DNA from: Anaerolineae bacterium
Lineage (GTDB): Bacteria > Chloroflexota > Anaerolineae > Aggregatilineales > Phototrophicaceae
Length of the DNA stretch: 64,000 nt
Direction of reading: 5' to 3'
Assembly (NCBI GenBank): GCA_022822305.1
Contig: JAJEBY010000002.1
Coordinates: 1 to 64,000 of the forward strand
A program made the translations under genes and the position numbers. Positions 43,561-52,729 of the stretch are shown in pieces. The notes under the pieces are model-generated. The model did not search any database. It saw nothing but the letters and a program-made list of their open reading frames with translations, and was not told the origin of the DNA. Each line of letters begins with the position of its first letter. The first letter of the stretch is position 1.

Positions 43561-44784
43561 TTAGGCCTGCTGAAGATCCAGCATCCGCAGCGGATTCTCG
43601 ATCAGGTCGCGCAGGGCGTTGCAGAAGGCCGCGCCTTCCGCGCCGTTGCTGACGCGATGATCGACGCTGAGCGTCATATTCATGCGGGTACCGACGCCGA
43701 GCGTTCCATCGTCGCGCACAATCGGGATTCGCCGTGATGACGATACGGCCAGGATGCCCGCTTCCGGCGAGCTGATGATGGCGGAGAAATCCACGATGTT
43801 GTATGGGCCCATATTGCTGATGGTGAAGGTGGCGCCGCGGATGTCATCCGGTTTGATTTTGCCGGCGCGCGCGCGTTCGTACATCGCCTTGTTGTTGACC
43901 GCCATTTCGCTCAAGCGGACGGAATCCGCATCGTGGCAAACGACATTGAGCAAGCCGTTTTCCGGCAGCGCCACGGCAATGCCGATATTGATGCGCTGAT
44001 GCTGCACAAAGCGGTCGCCATAGAAATGTGTATTGAGATTGGGGAATTCGCGCAGGGTCAAGGCGAGGGCTTTGATCAGCATATCGTTGACGCTGACTTT
44101 GATGCCGCGCTCCGCCAATTGGGCATTGATCTCCGCACGCAGGGCCAATAGCGGCTCGACATCGGCTTCGACGGTGACGTAGAAGTGGGGCGTGTTGCTC
44201 TTGCTGCGGATGGTGCCGTCGGCGATGGCGCGGCGCATTCGCGAGAGCGGGAGCACTTCGACATCGTCTTCGGGCATCTTGCCCCAGGTCGGCTGACCTC
44301 CGCCCGCCGGCGCGGTCGTCGGCACTGGAGGCAGGGCGGGACGTGCGCGGACGTTTTCGACATCGGATTTGATGATCCTGCCGCCGGGACCGGTGCCTTG
44401 AATACGAGCCAGGTCGATGCCCTTTTCCGCCGCGAGGCGACGCGCGATTGGCGAGGCTTTGACGCGGCCGTCATCGGCGAGCGATTGCCCATTTGCCGCA
44501 GGCGTCGACTCTTCCGGCGACGTCTGGTCTGCGGCTGAATCGCTGGCTGCGGCGATTGTTTCGCCGGCTGCTCCGATCACGGCGATGACCGATCCTTCGC
44601 CGATTTCGTCGCCGGGTTCGGCGCGCAGCTCAAGCACGGCGCCGTCGCTGCCCGCTTCGATTTCCACAGTGGCTTTATCGGCCTCGACCTCGGCGATTAT
44701 ATCGCCTGCGGCAACCGAATCGCCGATATTTCGCAGCCAGTTGATCAGCAGTCCGTCGGTCGTTTGTTTGACTTCATGTGCCAT
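43561..44784 (-). CDS. pdhC: Pyruvate dehydrogenase E2, dihydrolipoamide acetyltransferase
   Basis: A 407-residue E2 component. One lipoyl domain (1-77, lipoylated Lys37 in EADKATVE) is followed by a flexible linker, a peripheral-subunit-binding domain (about 110-145; ASPIARRLAAEKGIDL, GTGPGGRI) and the CAT acyltransferase domain (about 180-407). The catalytic His is in SVDHRVSNG, where the usual DHRxxDG has Asn for Asp. It makes acetyl-CoA from the hydroxyethyl unit delivered by E1. Its ATG follows the pdhB stop with no gap. No E3 is present here. Confidence 0.93.
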   Translation of the reverse strand: MAHEVKQTTDGLLINWLRNIGDSVAAGDIIAEVEADKATVEIEAGSDGAVLELRAEPGDEIGEGSVIAVIGAAGETIAAASDSAADQTSPEESTPAANGQSLADDGRVKASPIARRLAAEKGIDLARIQGTGPGGRIIKSDVENVRARPALPPVPTTAPAGGGQPTWGKMPEDDVEVLPLSRMRRAIADGTIRSKSNTPHFYVTVEADVEPLLALRAEINAQLAERGIKVSVNDMLIKALALTLREFPNLNTHFYGDRFVQHQRINIGIAVALPENGLLNVVCHDADSVRLSEMAVNNKAMYERARAGKIKPDDIRGATFTISNMGPYNIVDFSAIISSPEAGILAVSSSRRIPIVRDDGTLGVGTRMNMTLSVDHRVSNGAEGAAFCNALRDLIENPLRMLDLQQA

Positions 44785-45768
44785 TTACAGGATCTCCTTG
44801 ACCGCATCAACGACCTTCTGCGCATTAGGCAGCGCCAGAAGTTCAATCGTTTTGGAATACGGAAGCGGAACATCTTCGGCCGCGACTCGCTTAATGGGCG
44901 CGTCCATATAATCAAACATGTTTTCCTGTAGCAGCGCGGCAATCTCGCTGCCGAAGCTGTACATTGGCAGCGACTCCTCGACGATGACGCAGCGATTGGT
45001 CTTCTTGAAGCTGGCGTAGACCAGCTGCATATCCAGCGGCCGCAGCCAACGTAAATCGACCACCTCGGCTTCTATGCCGTCTTTGGACAGCTGGCGCGCC
45101 GCCTGCAACGCCCAATCGACGCCGCGCGCATAAGCGACCAAGGTGACGTGATCGCCTTCGCGTTTGATATCACCTTTGCCGATCGGAATCAGAAGTTCCT
45201 CGCCTTCGTCCGGCATTGGACCCGGTTTGGGATAGAGGGCGATGCTCTCGGTGAAGAGCACGGGATTGTCATCGCGGATGGCTGTCTTCAGCATGCCGTA
45301 GGCATCCATCGAGTTGGACGGGCAACCGACATAGAGGCCGGGGAAATGGGCGAAGATCGGCTCCGGCGCATGCGAATGCGAGGCGGTAGCCTGATTGCCC
45401 CAACCGCTGGCGGCGCGGTATACCAGCGGCGCCTTGAACATGCCATCGAAGAAATATCGGACCTTGCCGGCATGATTGGCGATGGCGTCCAGGGCCAGGA
45501 AGGCGAAGTTGATGGTCATGAATTCCGCCACGGGACGGAGACCTGCCATGGCCGCGCCGACCGCCACGCCGCCGATGGCCATCTCGCTTATCGGCGTATC
45601 GCGGACGCGCCGTTCGCCAAATTCTTCGAGAAAGCCGCGTGTGACACGGTGCGTGCCTTGCCAATAGGCGACTTCCTCTCCCATGACAAAGACGTTTTCG
45701 TCGCGGTGCATTTCTTCGCGCAACGCCCTGCGGATTGCTTCCCGCATGGCGACATTTCTGGCTGCCAT
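44785..45768 (-). CDS. pdhB: Pyruvate dehydrogenase E1 component, beta subunit
   Basis: A 327-residue transketolase-like beta subunit. Signature segments are EEMHRDENVFVMGEEVAYW (the Glu that activates thiamine), GLRPVAEFMTINFAFLA, MFKAPLVYRAASGWG and VDLRWLRPLDMQ. It forms the alpha2-beta2 E1 that decarboxylates pyruvate. It lies 19 bases after pdhA and abuts pdhC, a classic operon. Confidence 0.95.
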   Translation of the reverse strand: MAARNVAMREAIRRALREEMHRDENVFVMGEEVAYWQGTHRVTRGFLEEFGERRVRDTPISEMAIGGVAVGAAMAGLRPVAEFMTINFAFLALDAIANHAGKVRYFFDGMFKAPLVYRAASGWGNQATASHSHAPEPIFAHFPGLYVGCPSNSMDAYGMLKTAIRDDNPVLFTESIALYPKPGPMPDEGEELLIPIGKGDIKREGDHVTLVAYARGVDWALQAARQLSKDGIEAEVVDLRWLRPLDMQLVYASFKKTNRCVIVEESLPMYSFGSEIAALLQENMFDYMDAPIKRVAAEDVPLPYSKTIELLALPNAQKVVDAVKEIL

Positions 45769-45787
45769 AGGGTGTCCTTAGCTTGGT

Positions 45788-46819
45788 TCAATCTATGCCG
45801 GCGCCGATGCTCGACTCGGTCTTGTATACCAAATCGGAAGGCACGTAAGTGTTTCGCATTAATTCTTGATAGCTGTTCGGGAGCTCGCTCGCTTCGGCGA
45901 ATTCGACCGCCCCTTTGACCAACGCTTTCGCCTCGGATTCATGCCCGGCCAGTACTTCGTCGACATCGTCGTGCGCGCTCAAGATGTGGTCGCGCAGAAT
46001 CTTGATCGGCTCCCGGCACTGCATCCATTTTTTCAGTTCTTCCGACATGTCATCGCGGGCGTCGTATTGCTTGTCTGAGACGCCATGCCCGCGATAACGA
46101 TAGGTCACATGCTCAATCACAGCAGGACCATGCTGGCGAGCGTAGTCGACCGCCTGCGAAGCCACCTCGTAGACCTTCATGGCGTTCTGAGCATCGACGC
46201 AGCCAAAGCTCTTGATGCCGTAGGCTTCCGCCTTGCGATGCAACTCCACTTGACCGCTGGCGCGCTCGACCTCGGTGCCCATGCCATAGCCGTTGTTTTC
46301 GATGATCCAGACCACCGGCAGATCCCAGATGGCGCTCATATTGAGCGATTCGTGGAAATAGCCGTTGTTGGTGGCGCCGTCGCCGACGTAGGTCATGGTG
46401 ACATCGTCTTTGTCGTTATATTTGGCTTCCAGCGCGATGCCCGCCGCCAGCGGCAGGTGCCCGCCGACGATGGCGTAGCCGCCCCAGAAATTATGCTCGC
46501 GCGAGGCCAGGTGCATGGAGCCGCCTTTGCCGCCGCTGCTGCCGGTTTTCTTGCCCATCATCTCGGCCATGACGGCTTTGGGGTCCATGCCCAGTATCAA
46601 GGCGATGCCGTGATCGCGATAGGCGGTGATGACGTGGTCGCTGGGACGCAGCGCCGCCATCGAGCCGACGCCACTGGCTTCGTGTCCGCTATAGAGATGC
46701 ATATAGACACCGGTGATGCGCTTTTCTTCGTAGAGCCGGTGACAGGTCTCTTCGAATTCGCGGATCAGCACCATCTGCCGATACCAGTCCAGGAGCATCG
46801 CTTTGGTCGGCGCTGCCAT
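45788..46819 (-). CDS. pdhA: Pyruvate dehydrogenase E1 component, alpha subunit
   Basis: About 343 residues. The thiamine-binding motif reads TYVGDGATNNGYFHESLNMSA (GDG...NN). Other signatures are TGVYMHLYSGHEASGVGSM, GGKGGSMHLAS and the phospho-loop-like YRYRGHGVSDKQYDARDD. ATG 46819 (MAAPTKAML) is preferred because GAAAGGGA precedes it; the frame opens at 46870. It is the first gene of pdhA-pdhB-pdhC. Confidence 0.94.
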   Translation of the reverse strand: MAAPTKAMLLDWYRQMVLIREFEETCHRLYEEKRITGVYMHLYSGHEASGVGSMAALRPSDHVITAYRDHGIALILGMDPKAVMAEMMGKKTGSSGGKGGSMHLASREHNFWGGYAIVGGHLPLAAGIALEAKYNDKDDVTMTYVGDGATNNGYFHESLNMSAIWDLPVVWIIENNGYGMGTEVERASGQVELHRKAEAYGIKSFGCVDAQNAMKVYEVASQAVDYARQHGPAVIEHVTYRYRGHGVSDKQYDARDDMSEELKKWMQCREPIKILRDHILSAHDDVDEVLAGHESEAKALVKGAVEFAEASELPNSYQELMRNTYVPSDLVYKTESSIGAGID

Positions 46820-46870
46820 GGCTTCCCTTTCGCAATCGTGGCAAATCAAAGCCAGCCGTATGAGTGGCAA

Positions 46871-46879
46871 AGTATAACA
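46871..46879 (-). promoter_or_regulatory. Possible extended -10 of the pdh operon
   Basis: On the minus strand TGTTATACT forms an extended -10 (TG-n-TATACT), about 52 bases upstream of pdhA. No clear -35. Confidence 0.4.
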
Positions 46880-46919
46880 TAGGTGATGCGGATTTTTGTA
46901 TTCTGGCTTTTTGCGCGGC

Positions 46920-46951
46920 TTGACAAATGCGCAAACTGATCATATAGATCA
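46920..46951 (+). promoter_or_regulatory. Promoter of the R-M operon with two GATC sites over the -10
   Basis: A consensus -35 TTGACA (46920-46925), a 17-base spacer and a -10 TATAGA (46943-46948). The -10 is embedded in the palindrome TGATC-ATATA-GATCA (46937-46951), so a GATC overlaps each flank. If the encoded Dam-type enzyme methylates GATC, its own promoter would be a target. Confidence 0.75.
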
Positions 46952-46978
46952 AATGTGCCAAACGTGAGACGGTGAACC

Positions 46979-47844
46979 TTGGGACAGTTATCGTTGTCTT
47001 CCGATTTTGATGCGGATGCTCGTCCGCCAGCCAAACCCTTTGTCAAGTGGGTCGGGGGCAAGCGCAGTCTGTTGACGCAACTGATCGCCCGCGTACCCGC
47101 AGAGTTCAAGGACTATTACGAGCCGTTTGCAGGCGGGGGCGCGCTGTTTTTCGCTCTGAGGACTAGAACAGATGAGCGGGGGTGGGGGGGCGAAGGTACT
47201 TTCTCAGCGATGTCAACTTTGATTTGATCAACACCTATCAAGTGATTCAAGGCGATGTCGAGCCTCTCATCAGCCGGCTTCAGCTTCACGCTCAAAAGCA
47301 CAGTTCCGACTACTACTATGAGATTCGCAGCCAACATGCTCTCGATGACCGCATTGAGATAGCCGCGCGTTTCATCTACCTCAACAAGACCTGCTACAAC
47401 GGCTTGTGGCGCGTCAACAGCCGCGGCGAGTTCAATGTGCCGGTGGGCAGCTACACGAATCCGGCGATATGCCAGCCGGACTTGTTGCGCGCCTGCCACG
47501 CCGCGCTGCAAGGCGTCGACGTCCGCAAACAAGACTTTACGGAGCTGAAGGCAGGCGAGGGCGACTTTGTCTACTTCGACCCGCCTTATCAGCCGCTAGA
47601 CAAGACTTCATTTACGCGCTACGCCAAGGCCGATTTCGGCATGGAAGAGCAGGTGGCGTTGCGCGATCTCTGCATGGCGCTGCACGCTCGTGGCGCGAAG
47701 TTCATGCTTTCCAACAGCGATACGTCGTCTCCGCTTTATCAAGATGCGATATTCAAAGTCGAGACCGTGCAAGCGCCGCGTTTCGTCAATAGCCGAGGGG
47801 ATGAACGCGGGGCGGTCAACGAGTTGCTAGTCACGAATTATTGA
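46979..47844 (+). pseudogene. Dam-type DNA adenine methyltransferase, frameshifted at a G7 tract
   Basis: Frame 1 (from TTG 46979) encodes the N-terminus: [14 protein letters not shown] (SAM/DNA entry) and [14 protein letters not shown] (motif I). The rest lies in another frame (to 47844): [19 protein letters not shown], the catalytic DPPY (VYFDPPYQPL) and FMLSNSD near the end. The two join at 47181-47190, where GGTGGGGGGG precedes CGAAGG. One extra G, or a -1 slip, restores a protein of about 288 residues, the usual length of Dam/DpnII-type N6-adenine methylases. It could be a real mutation, phase variation, programmed slippage or a sequencing error. It heads an operon with a zinc-motif protein and an endonuclease. 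Confidence 0.85.
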
Positions 47845-47855
47845 GGGAGATTGCG

Positions 47856-48083
47856 GTGGCTAACGATTGCAGAAAACACGCGGGAAAGCGCAATGAATTC
47901 CAACGCGAGCAGCTCGATCATCAAATGCGAAAACTGCCGGAGAATCAGTCAGGCGCCGGACGCCACAAATGTCCGTACTGTGCTTATGAACAGGGCTTTG
48001 TGGACGGGCTGCGCCAAGCGGGGAAGGCGTTGGGTTCTTTGCTCGTGAGGGAAGCGGGCGTATCCATGCGGGAACCACGCTGA
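47856..48083 (+). CDS. Small CxxC protein of the R-M operon
   Basis: About 75 residues (GTG start, preceded by GAGGGAGA; the frame also opens at TTG 47841). It is basic and polar, with HKCPYCAYEQGFVDGL, a CxxC that could bind zinc with an upstream Cys or His. It lies between the methylase and the nuclease; its stop overlaps the nuclease start (TGATG). Its function is unknown. It may be a controller or accessory protein. Confidence 0.65.
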   Translation: MANDCRKHAGKRNEFQREQLDHQMRKLPENQSGAGRHKCPYCAYEQGFVDGLRQAGKALGSLLVREAGVSMREPR

Positions 48084-48550
48084 TGGCTAGAAGTCAGGGC
48101 GCGCAGGCCAATCTCACCGGCAACCGTTTGGAAAGATTCATCGAGTACAACTTAGTTGACTGCGGTTTTACGAAGATTGCGGATAAGAAAGCGTTTGTTA
48201 GCGCAATGCGCAGTTTCAGCGAGCCGAGTTACGCCTCACAAGTTCATATCGGGCATACAATATACGGCACGAACTTGATCTGTGACTTTCTGTTATTTCA
48301 CCCGCACACTTGGCCAGAAGGTTTGGTGATTGAGGCGAAGTGGCAACAAGAACCCGGCACTGTGGACGAAAAGTACCCTTATTTTGTGATGAACATTTTT
48401 TCTTCCGAATACCGAACAATCCTTGTCCTTGACGGAGGCGGCTACCGGGAGGGGGCGGAACGCTGGGTTCGCTCTATGCGGAAACAGAACTTGCTTTATG
48501 TCTTCAACATGGCAGAATTCCAACGATGGATCAACCAAGGCAACCTGTAA
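48083..48550 (+). CDS. PD-(D/E)XK restriction endonuclease-like protein
   Basis: A 155-residue protein with a PD-(D/E)XK nuclease core: Asp in LICDFLLFHP and E-x-K in LVIEAKWQQEPGTVDEK. The GTVDEKYPYFVMNI segment recalls small PDDEXK nucleases found beside adenine methylases. It probably cuts DNA at the sequence methylated by the operon's enzyme. The start codon overlaps the previous stop by one base. AT-richer than the flanking genes. Its stop directly abuts the convergent GlsB-like gene. Confidence 0.82.
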   Translation: MARSQGAQANLTGNRLERFIEYNLVDCGFTKIADKKAFVSAMRSFSEPSYASQVHIGHTIYGTNLICDFLLFHPHTWPEGLVIEAKWQQEPGTVDEKYPYFVMNIFSSEYRTILVLDGGGYREGAERWVRSMRKQNLLYVFNMAEFQRWINQGNL

Positions 48551-48898
48551 CTAATCCTCCGCGGCCTCACGTCCGCCGAACACCTGGCTGACCAGCACGA
48601 CGACGACCGCGCCCAGCACGCCGACCAGAATCCCGCCCACGAAGGGCACCTTGATCAAGCCCGTGAAGCCGATGATGGTCACCAATACCGAGCCGACGAA
48701 ACCGCCCAGCATGCCCAGCAGGATATTGCCCAGCAGGCCGTAGCCCTCGCCCTGCATCAAGTTGCCCGCCAGGTAACCGACCAATCCCCAGATCGCCAGC
48801 GAAATCAGCAATCCGACGATCTTGCCCAACAAGCCGCTGAATAGCAGCACGGCAATAACTACCGCGACAATAAGTCCAATACCGATACCTGATTTCAT
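48551..48898 (-). CDS. GlsB/YeaQ/YmgE-family membrane protein
   Basis: About 115 residues from ATG 48898 (MKSGIGIGLIV), preceded by GGAAGGGG. It has four hydrophobic helices with the GLVGYLAGNLMQGEGYGLLGN motif of the transglycosylase-associated/GlsB stress protein family, followed by LLGMLGGFVGSVLV. Role: general envelope stress protein; mechanism unknown. The longer frame to 49042 adds an implausible charged leader. Confidence 0.85.
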   Translation of the reverse strand: MKSGIGIGLIVAVVIAVLLFSGLLGKIVGLLISLAIWGLVGYLAGNLMQGEGYGLLGNILLGMLGGFVGSVLVTIIGFTGLIKVPFVGGILVGVLGAVVVVLVSQVFGGREAAED

Positions 48899-49101
48899 GG
48901 GGCGCCCCTTCCGTCTTGCTCGTTCCACTATTATACGCGAATCCGCCAATGTGGGTTGCGACGCGATTTCAGCCTCTTGAATCTCGACGGCGGCTCGCAA
49001 CAGCGCGCCGTTGCGATGGTCGCGGCAGCGTTGACTTCGCATTTCGGCGAATCTTACAGTATTATGAAAGTCAAGAATCAGCTTGGAAAGAAGCGCGACG
49101 T

Positions 49102-51243
49102 ATGAGTGAGGCCATTCAAGATCGTATCCCGCAACTTACGCCGGAGACTTTCATCAACCGCGAATTGAGCACGCTCGATTTCCAGAAGCGGGTGATGGCG
49201 TTGGCGGAAGACGAAACCACGCCGCTGTTGGAACGGGTCAAGTTCATCGCCATCGTCGGCAACAATCTCGATGAGTTCTACATGGTGCGGGTGGCGGGAT
49301 ATTTTCAGAAGCTGCATCTGAGCAACCCGTCGACGCGCGCGGACGGTATCCGGCCGACACAATTGCTGCGGACGATCAATGAGGAAGTTTCGGACTTGAT
49401 TGCTCGACAGCGTCGCGTGCGGCGGGAGGTCTTCGCGTTGCTGGAGCGGGAGGGCATCCATTTCATCAAGACCGACCAATTGTCGCCGAGCGAGAATGAA
49501 GCTCTTGGCTACTATTTTCGTTCTGAGGTCTTTCCGGTCTTGACGCCCTTGGCGGTCGATCACGCGCGACCCTTTCCTTTCATATCCAACCTTAGCCTGA
49601 ATTTGGGCGTGTATCTGGAGCGAATCAACGACGATGAGGCAACGGGATTCGATTTCGCGCGGGTCAAGGTGCCGATGGATATCTTGCCGCGAATCGTGCG
49701 CATAGAGACGGTGCTGACGAATTACACCGGCATTGATCACGATGGCTATCATTACTTGTGGATGGAAGACATCATCGCCGATCACCTTTCGGAGCTTTTC
49801 CCTGGCATGCGCATCGTCGAGGCTTTTCCTTTCCGCATATTGCGCAATGCCGACATCGATTATGAACACGAGCAAGAAGAAGATTTGCTCGATGTCAAAT
49901 CGATAATTGAGCAAGGCGTGCGCGAACGGCGATTTGGTTCAGTGGTGCGGCTGAGCGTTCCGGCGGGGATCAGCGAACGCATGGTCAATCGTTTGACCAG
50001 CTCGCTGGAAGTGCCCTCCAATTTCGAAGTTTTCACCATCGATGGCGAATTGGGTTCGGCGGATCTGTTTGAAGTGCTGCAAGTCGATCGACCGGATCTC
50101 AAGGATCCGCCATATGTGCCGAGATTGCCGGAGCCGTTCGCCAAATCGACCAATCTCTTTGAGGTGATCCGCAAACAGGATGTGATCGTACATCATCCTT
50201 ACGATTCGTTCTCGCCGGTCGAGGATTTTTTCAAGCGCGCGGCGCGGGATCCGGATGTGCTGACTATCAAAACGACGCTTTATCGCGTCGGCCCGAATTC
50301 GCCAGTGGTCACCGCATTGATGGATGCGCGAGACAACGAAAAGCAGGTCACGGTACTGGTGGAGCTGAAGGCGCGCTTCGATGAAGAGAACAATCTGGAG
50401 TGGGTGACCGCCTTGGAAGAAAAAGGCGTGCACGTCATCTATGGGGTGGAGGAGTTGCCAGTCAAGACCCACGCCAAGATTTCGCTGGTGGTGAGGCGAG
50501 AACGCGATGGCCTGCGCCGCTACGTGCATCTGGGCACGGGCAATTACAACGGGACGACGGCACGGCTCTATGCCGATATCGGTATCTTCACTTGCAACGA
50601 ACAAATCGCCGATGACGCCTCGCGATTGTTCAACCGGCTGACGGGCTATGCGCCGGAAACGGACTACAAGCGGCTGTTGGTGGCGCCGGAGTATCTGCGC
50701 GATACGTTCAGCGTCTTAATCGACAATGAGATTGCGGCGGCGCGGCGCGGTGAAGACGCCCGCTTGATCTTCAAGATGAATCAGCTGGAAGAAGACCGCA
50801 TGATTCAGAAGCTGTATGAGGCTTCACGAGCGGGCGTCAAGATCGATCTCATTGTGCGCGGCTTGTGTTGCTTGCGTCCCGGCATTCCCGGGCTTAGCGA
50901 AAACATCACCGTCAAGAGTATCGTGGGCCGCTATCTGGAACACAGTCGGATCTACTATTTTCGCAACGCGCCCGAGCATCAGCAGCTGTATATGGGCAGC
51001 GCCGACCTGATGCGCCGCAACTTGCTCAATCGGGTGGAGGTTGTCTTCCCCATCCTCGATCCACGCATCTTTTGGCGGGCGCTGCGCATTCTGCAGACCG
51101 ATTTGCTCGACGTCAGGAACAGCTGGACGCTTGAACCGGACGGTCTATATCATCGCCTTTGGGATACGCGCGACCCAAACGCCTTCAACTCGCAGGTTGA
51201 ATTCATGAAGAACAGCTACGGCGTCTGCGATACACCGGAATAG
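49102..51243 (+). CDS. ppk1: Polyphosphate kinase 1
   Basis: A 713-residue enzyme, near the usual PPK1 length. The N-terminal domain has FINRELSTLDFQKRV and KFIAIVGNNLDEFYMVRV. The head domain has PLAVDHARPFPFISNLSLN. The catalytic C domains show HHPYDSFSPVEDFF, THAKISLVVRRE, VHLGTGNYNGTTARLYADI, RGLCCLRPGIPGLSENI and HSRIYYF, which include the autophosphorylated His. It makes polyphosphate from ATP at the membrane. ATG 49102 is preferred over the frame opening at 48916. No exopolyphosphatase gene is adjacent. Confidence 0.95.
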   Translation: MSEAIQDRIPQLTPETFINRELSTLDFQKRVMALAEDETTPLLERVKFIAIVGNNLDEFYMVRVAGYFQKLHLSNPSTRADGIRPTQLLRTINEEVSDLIARQRRVRREVFALLEREGIHFIKTDQLSPSENEALGYYFRSEVFPVLTPLAVDHARPFPFISNLSLNLGVYLERINDDEATGFDFARVKVPMDILPRIVRIETVLTNYTGIDHDGYHYLWMEDIIADHLSELFPGMRIVEAFPFRILRNADIDYEHEQEEDLLDVKSIIEQGVRERRFGSVVRLSVPAGISERMVNRLTSSLEVPSNFEVFTIDGELGSADLFEVLQVDRPDLKDPPYVPRLPEPFAKSTNLFEVIRKQDVIVHHPYDSFSPVEDFFKRAARDPDVLTIKTTLYRVGPNSPVVTALMDARDNEKQVTVLVELKARFDEENNLEWVTALEEKGVHVIYGVEELPVKTHAKISLVVRRERDGLRRYVHLGTGNYNGTTARLYADIGIFTCNEQIADDASRLFNRLTGYAPETDYKRLLVAPEYLRDTFSVLIDNEIAAARRGEDARLIFKMNQLEEDRMIQKLYEASRAGVKIDLIVRGLCCLRPGIPGLSENITVKSIVGRYLEHSRIYYFRNAPEHQQLYMGSADLMRRNLLNRVEVVFPILDPRIFWRALRILQTDLLDVRNSWTLEPDGLYHRLWDTRDPNAFNSQVEFMKNSYGVCDTPE

Positions 51244-51271
51244 ACCTCGGGTTGCGAATGTCGCCTTGCGC

Positions 51272-52729
51272 CTAGCGCTCGCTCGGGAAGGTGTACTGGA
51301 CCGTATAACTCACGATTGCTTCCATGCCGGGCTCGACTTCGGCGCGGAATTCGATTGTGGAGGCATCAATCTTGGTGAACGGCGCCGAGCTATCGATGAT
51401 TTCCCAATCGCTCCAGCGATAGAGCCGTTCCGGCACGCGAATCTCCACGGTTGCGTCGTCCTTGCGATTGCGCAAGCGTATTTCGAAGCTTTCTTGGACC
51501 ACATCGCGAGATATCGTCGCAAATCTGCTGCGCGTCCGCTCGCCGACCAGGTCAAAGGTCGAACCCAGCAGAATCTGGACATCTTCACCTTCGGGTGTGT
51601 GATTGATGGCGTTCTCGCCGATGAGCAATCCGGCGCCATCGACATCCTGCTGATAAACACGGATACGTCCCGCCGGCAAGTCCGCCCCCAATCCGCTGGT
51701 TTCGCCGGTGTTGAACTCCAGATACGTTTGCACGTCGCTGCTGGTATCCACGCCGAATCCTTCGGAATAGTCGATCGGCGAATAGTAGGCGCCAAATTGC
51801 GGTGACTTGTCGAAGATGTAGAAGTTGCCGGCGGCAATGCCGCTGCTATTGACGAATTCGATCTGCTTGGTTTCGTTGTTGTTGATGGTGACAGCGCGAT
51901 CGATTTCGTAGAGTTGATACTCGAATAGCGCGCGCTGATCCACGCCGCCGCCCTTGCCAGCCATGTCGAATGCTTCTTCGCGCGCCTCGACCATCATCAC
52001 TTGTGATTCGATGCGATGGATTTCGCCGGCCACCAGTTTCAGTTGCGCATCGGCAAAGGCTCTGCCAGTGCGGTTATTGAGTGTGACCCAACCGGATAGG
52101 TCAACACGGCTCTCGTCTTGGCTCAGCAAGAGATTGTAGTCGGCCGTCCAATTCATGCCGCCGGCCAGATAGGTCAATTCCACTTGCTGTTCGCCGGCGG
52201 CCGAACTATGCAGCAGCCACTGCAAGCTGGGGCGGGTGATCAGGGCGTCGGGCAAGGCGGGAAAACGGATGTCACGCACATCGCTCAGTCGAATGACGAT
52301 GATTTCGCCAGATTCATTTCTCAGTATCGCTTCGTTGCCTCGTCCGCTTAGCAACTCGCCTGAATAAGATGTGCCGTCGGCGGTCGTGATATTGATGGTC
52401 TCGTCCAGATAGCGCGCCATCAATGACGAGCTGTTGACCAAATCATAGCTATAACTTTGCTCGAGCACGACGATGTCGGCCGCATCGCTCAGCGAAACCA
52501 TGCGCACGGATGTCGGGTCAATTGTGGCGGCGACGTCGCGGAAATCGATGCTGTTGACGCCTTCGTCCAATGTTAAGGCGCGCTGGTCGCGGATCAAGGC
52601 GGTTCCTTGGTTGTAGACTGTGATGGCGATGGCGTCGCTTGGCGCCTGGGCATTGACGCTCGCCAGGCAACCCAGGACCAACAGACCGACTAGTATCTTG
52701 CGCGGAAGCGGCATTTTAGCGTTCCTCAT
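51272..52729 (-). CDS. Secreted DUF4139-domain protein
   Basis: A 485-residue exported protein (signal peptide about 1-28, cleavage near SVNAQA). The DUF4139 layout is present: VYNQGTALIRDQRAL, RDVAATIDPTSVRMVS, a middle QWLLHSSAAGEQQVELTYL and GGMNWTADYNLLL, and a mucin-binding-like beta C-terminus. DUF4139 proteins are thought to act in the envelope, but no activity is known. It overlaps the upstream small gene by four bases (ATGA), so they form an operon. Confidence 0.85.
   Translation of the reverse strand: MRNAKMPLPRKILVGLLVLGCLASVNAQAPSDAIAITVYNQGTALIRDQRALTLDEGVNSIDFRDVAATIDPTSVRMVSLSDAADIVVLEQSYSYDLVNSSSLMARYLDETINITTADGTSYSGELLSGRGNEAILRNESGEIIVIRLSDVRDIRFPALPDALITRPSLQWLLHSSAAGEQQVELTYLAGGMNWTADYNLLLSQDESRVDLSGWVTLNNRTGRAFADAQLKLVAGEIHRIESQVMMVEAREEAFDMAGKGGGVDQRALFEYQLYEIDRAVTINNNETKQIEFVNSSGIAAGNFYIFDKSPQFGAYYSPIDYSEGFGVDTSSDVQTYLEFNTGETSGLGADLPAGRIRVYQQDVDGAGLLIGENAINHTPEGEDVQILLGSTFDLVGERTRSRFATISRDVVQESFEIRLRNRKDDATVEIRVPERLYRWSDWEIIDSSAPFTKIDASTIEFRAEVEPGMEAIVSYTVQYTFPSER

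Noticed and set aside
43393-43737. Plus-strand frame beginning in the glycosyltransferase leader
   Set aside because: Runs through the dispersed CTCTGCGC repeat and antisense to pdhC.
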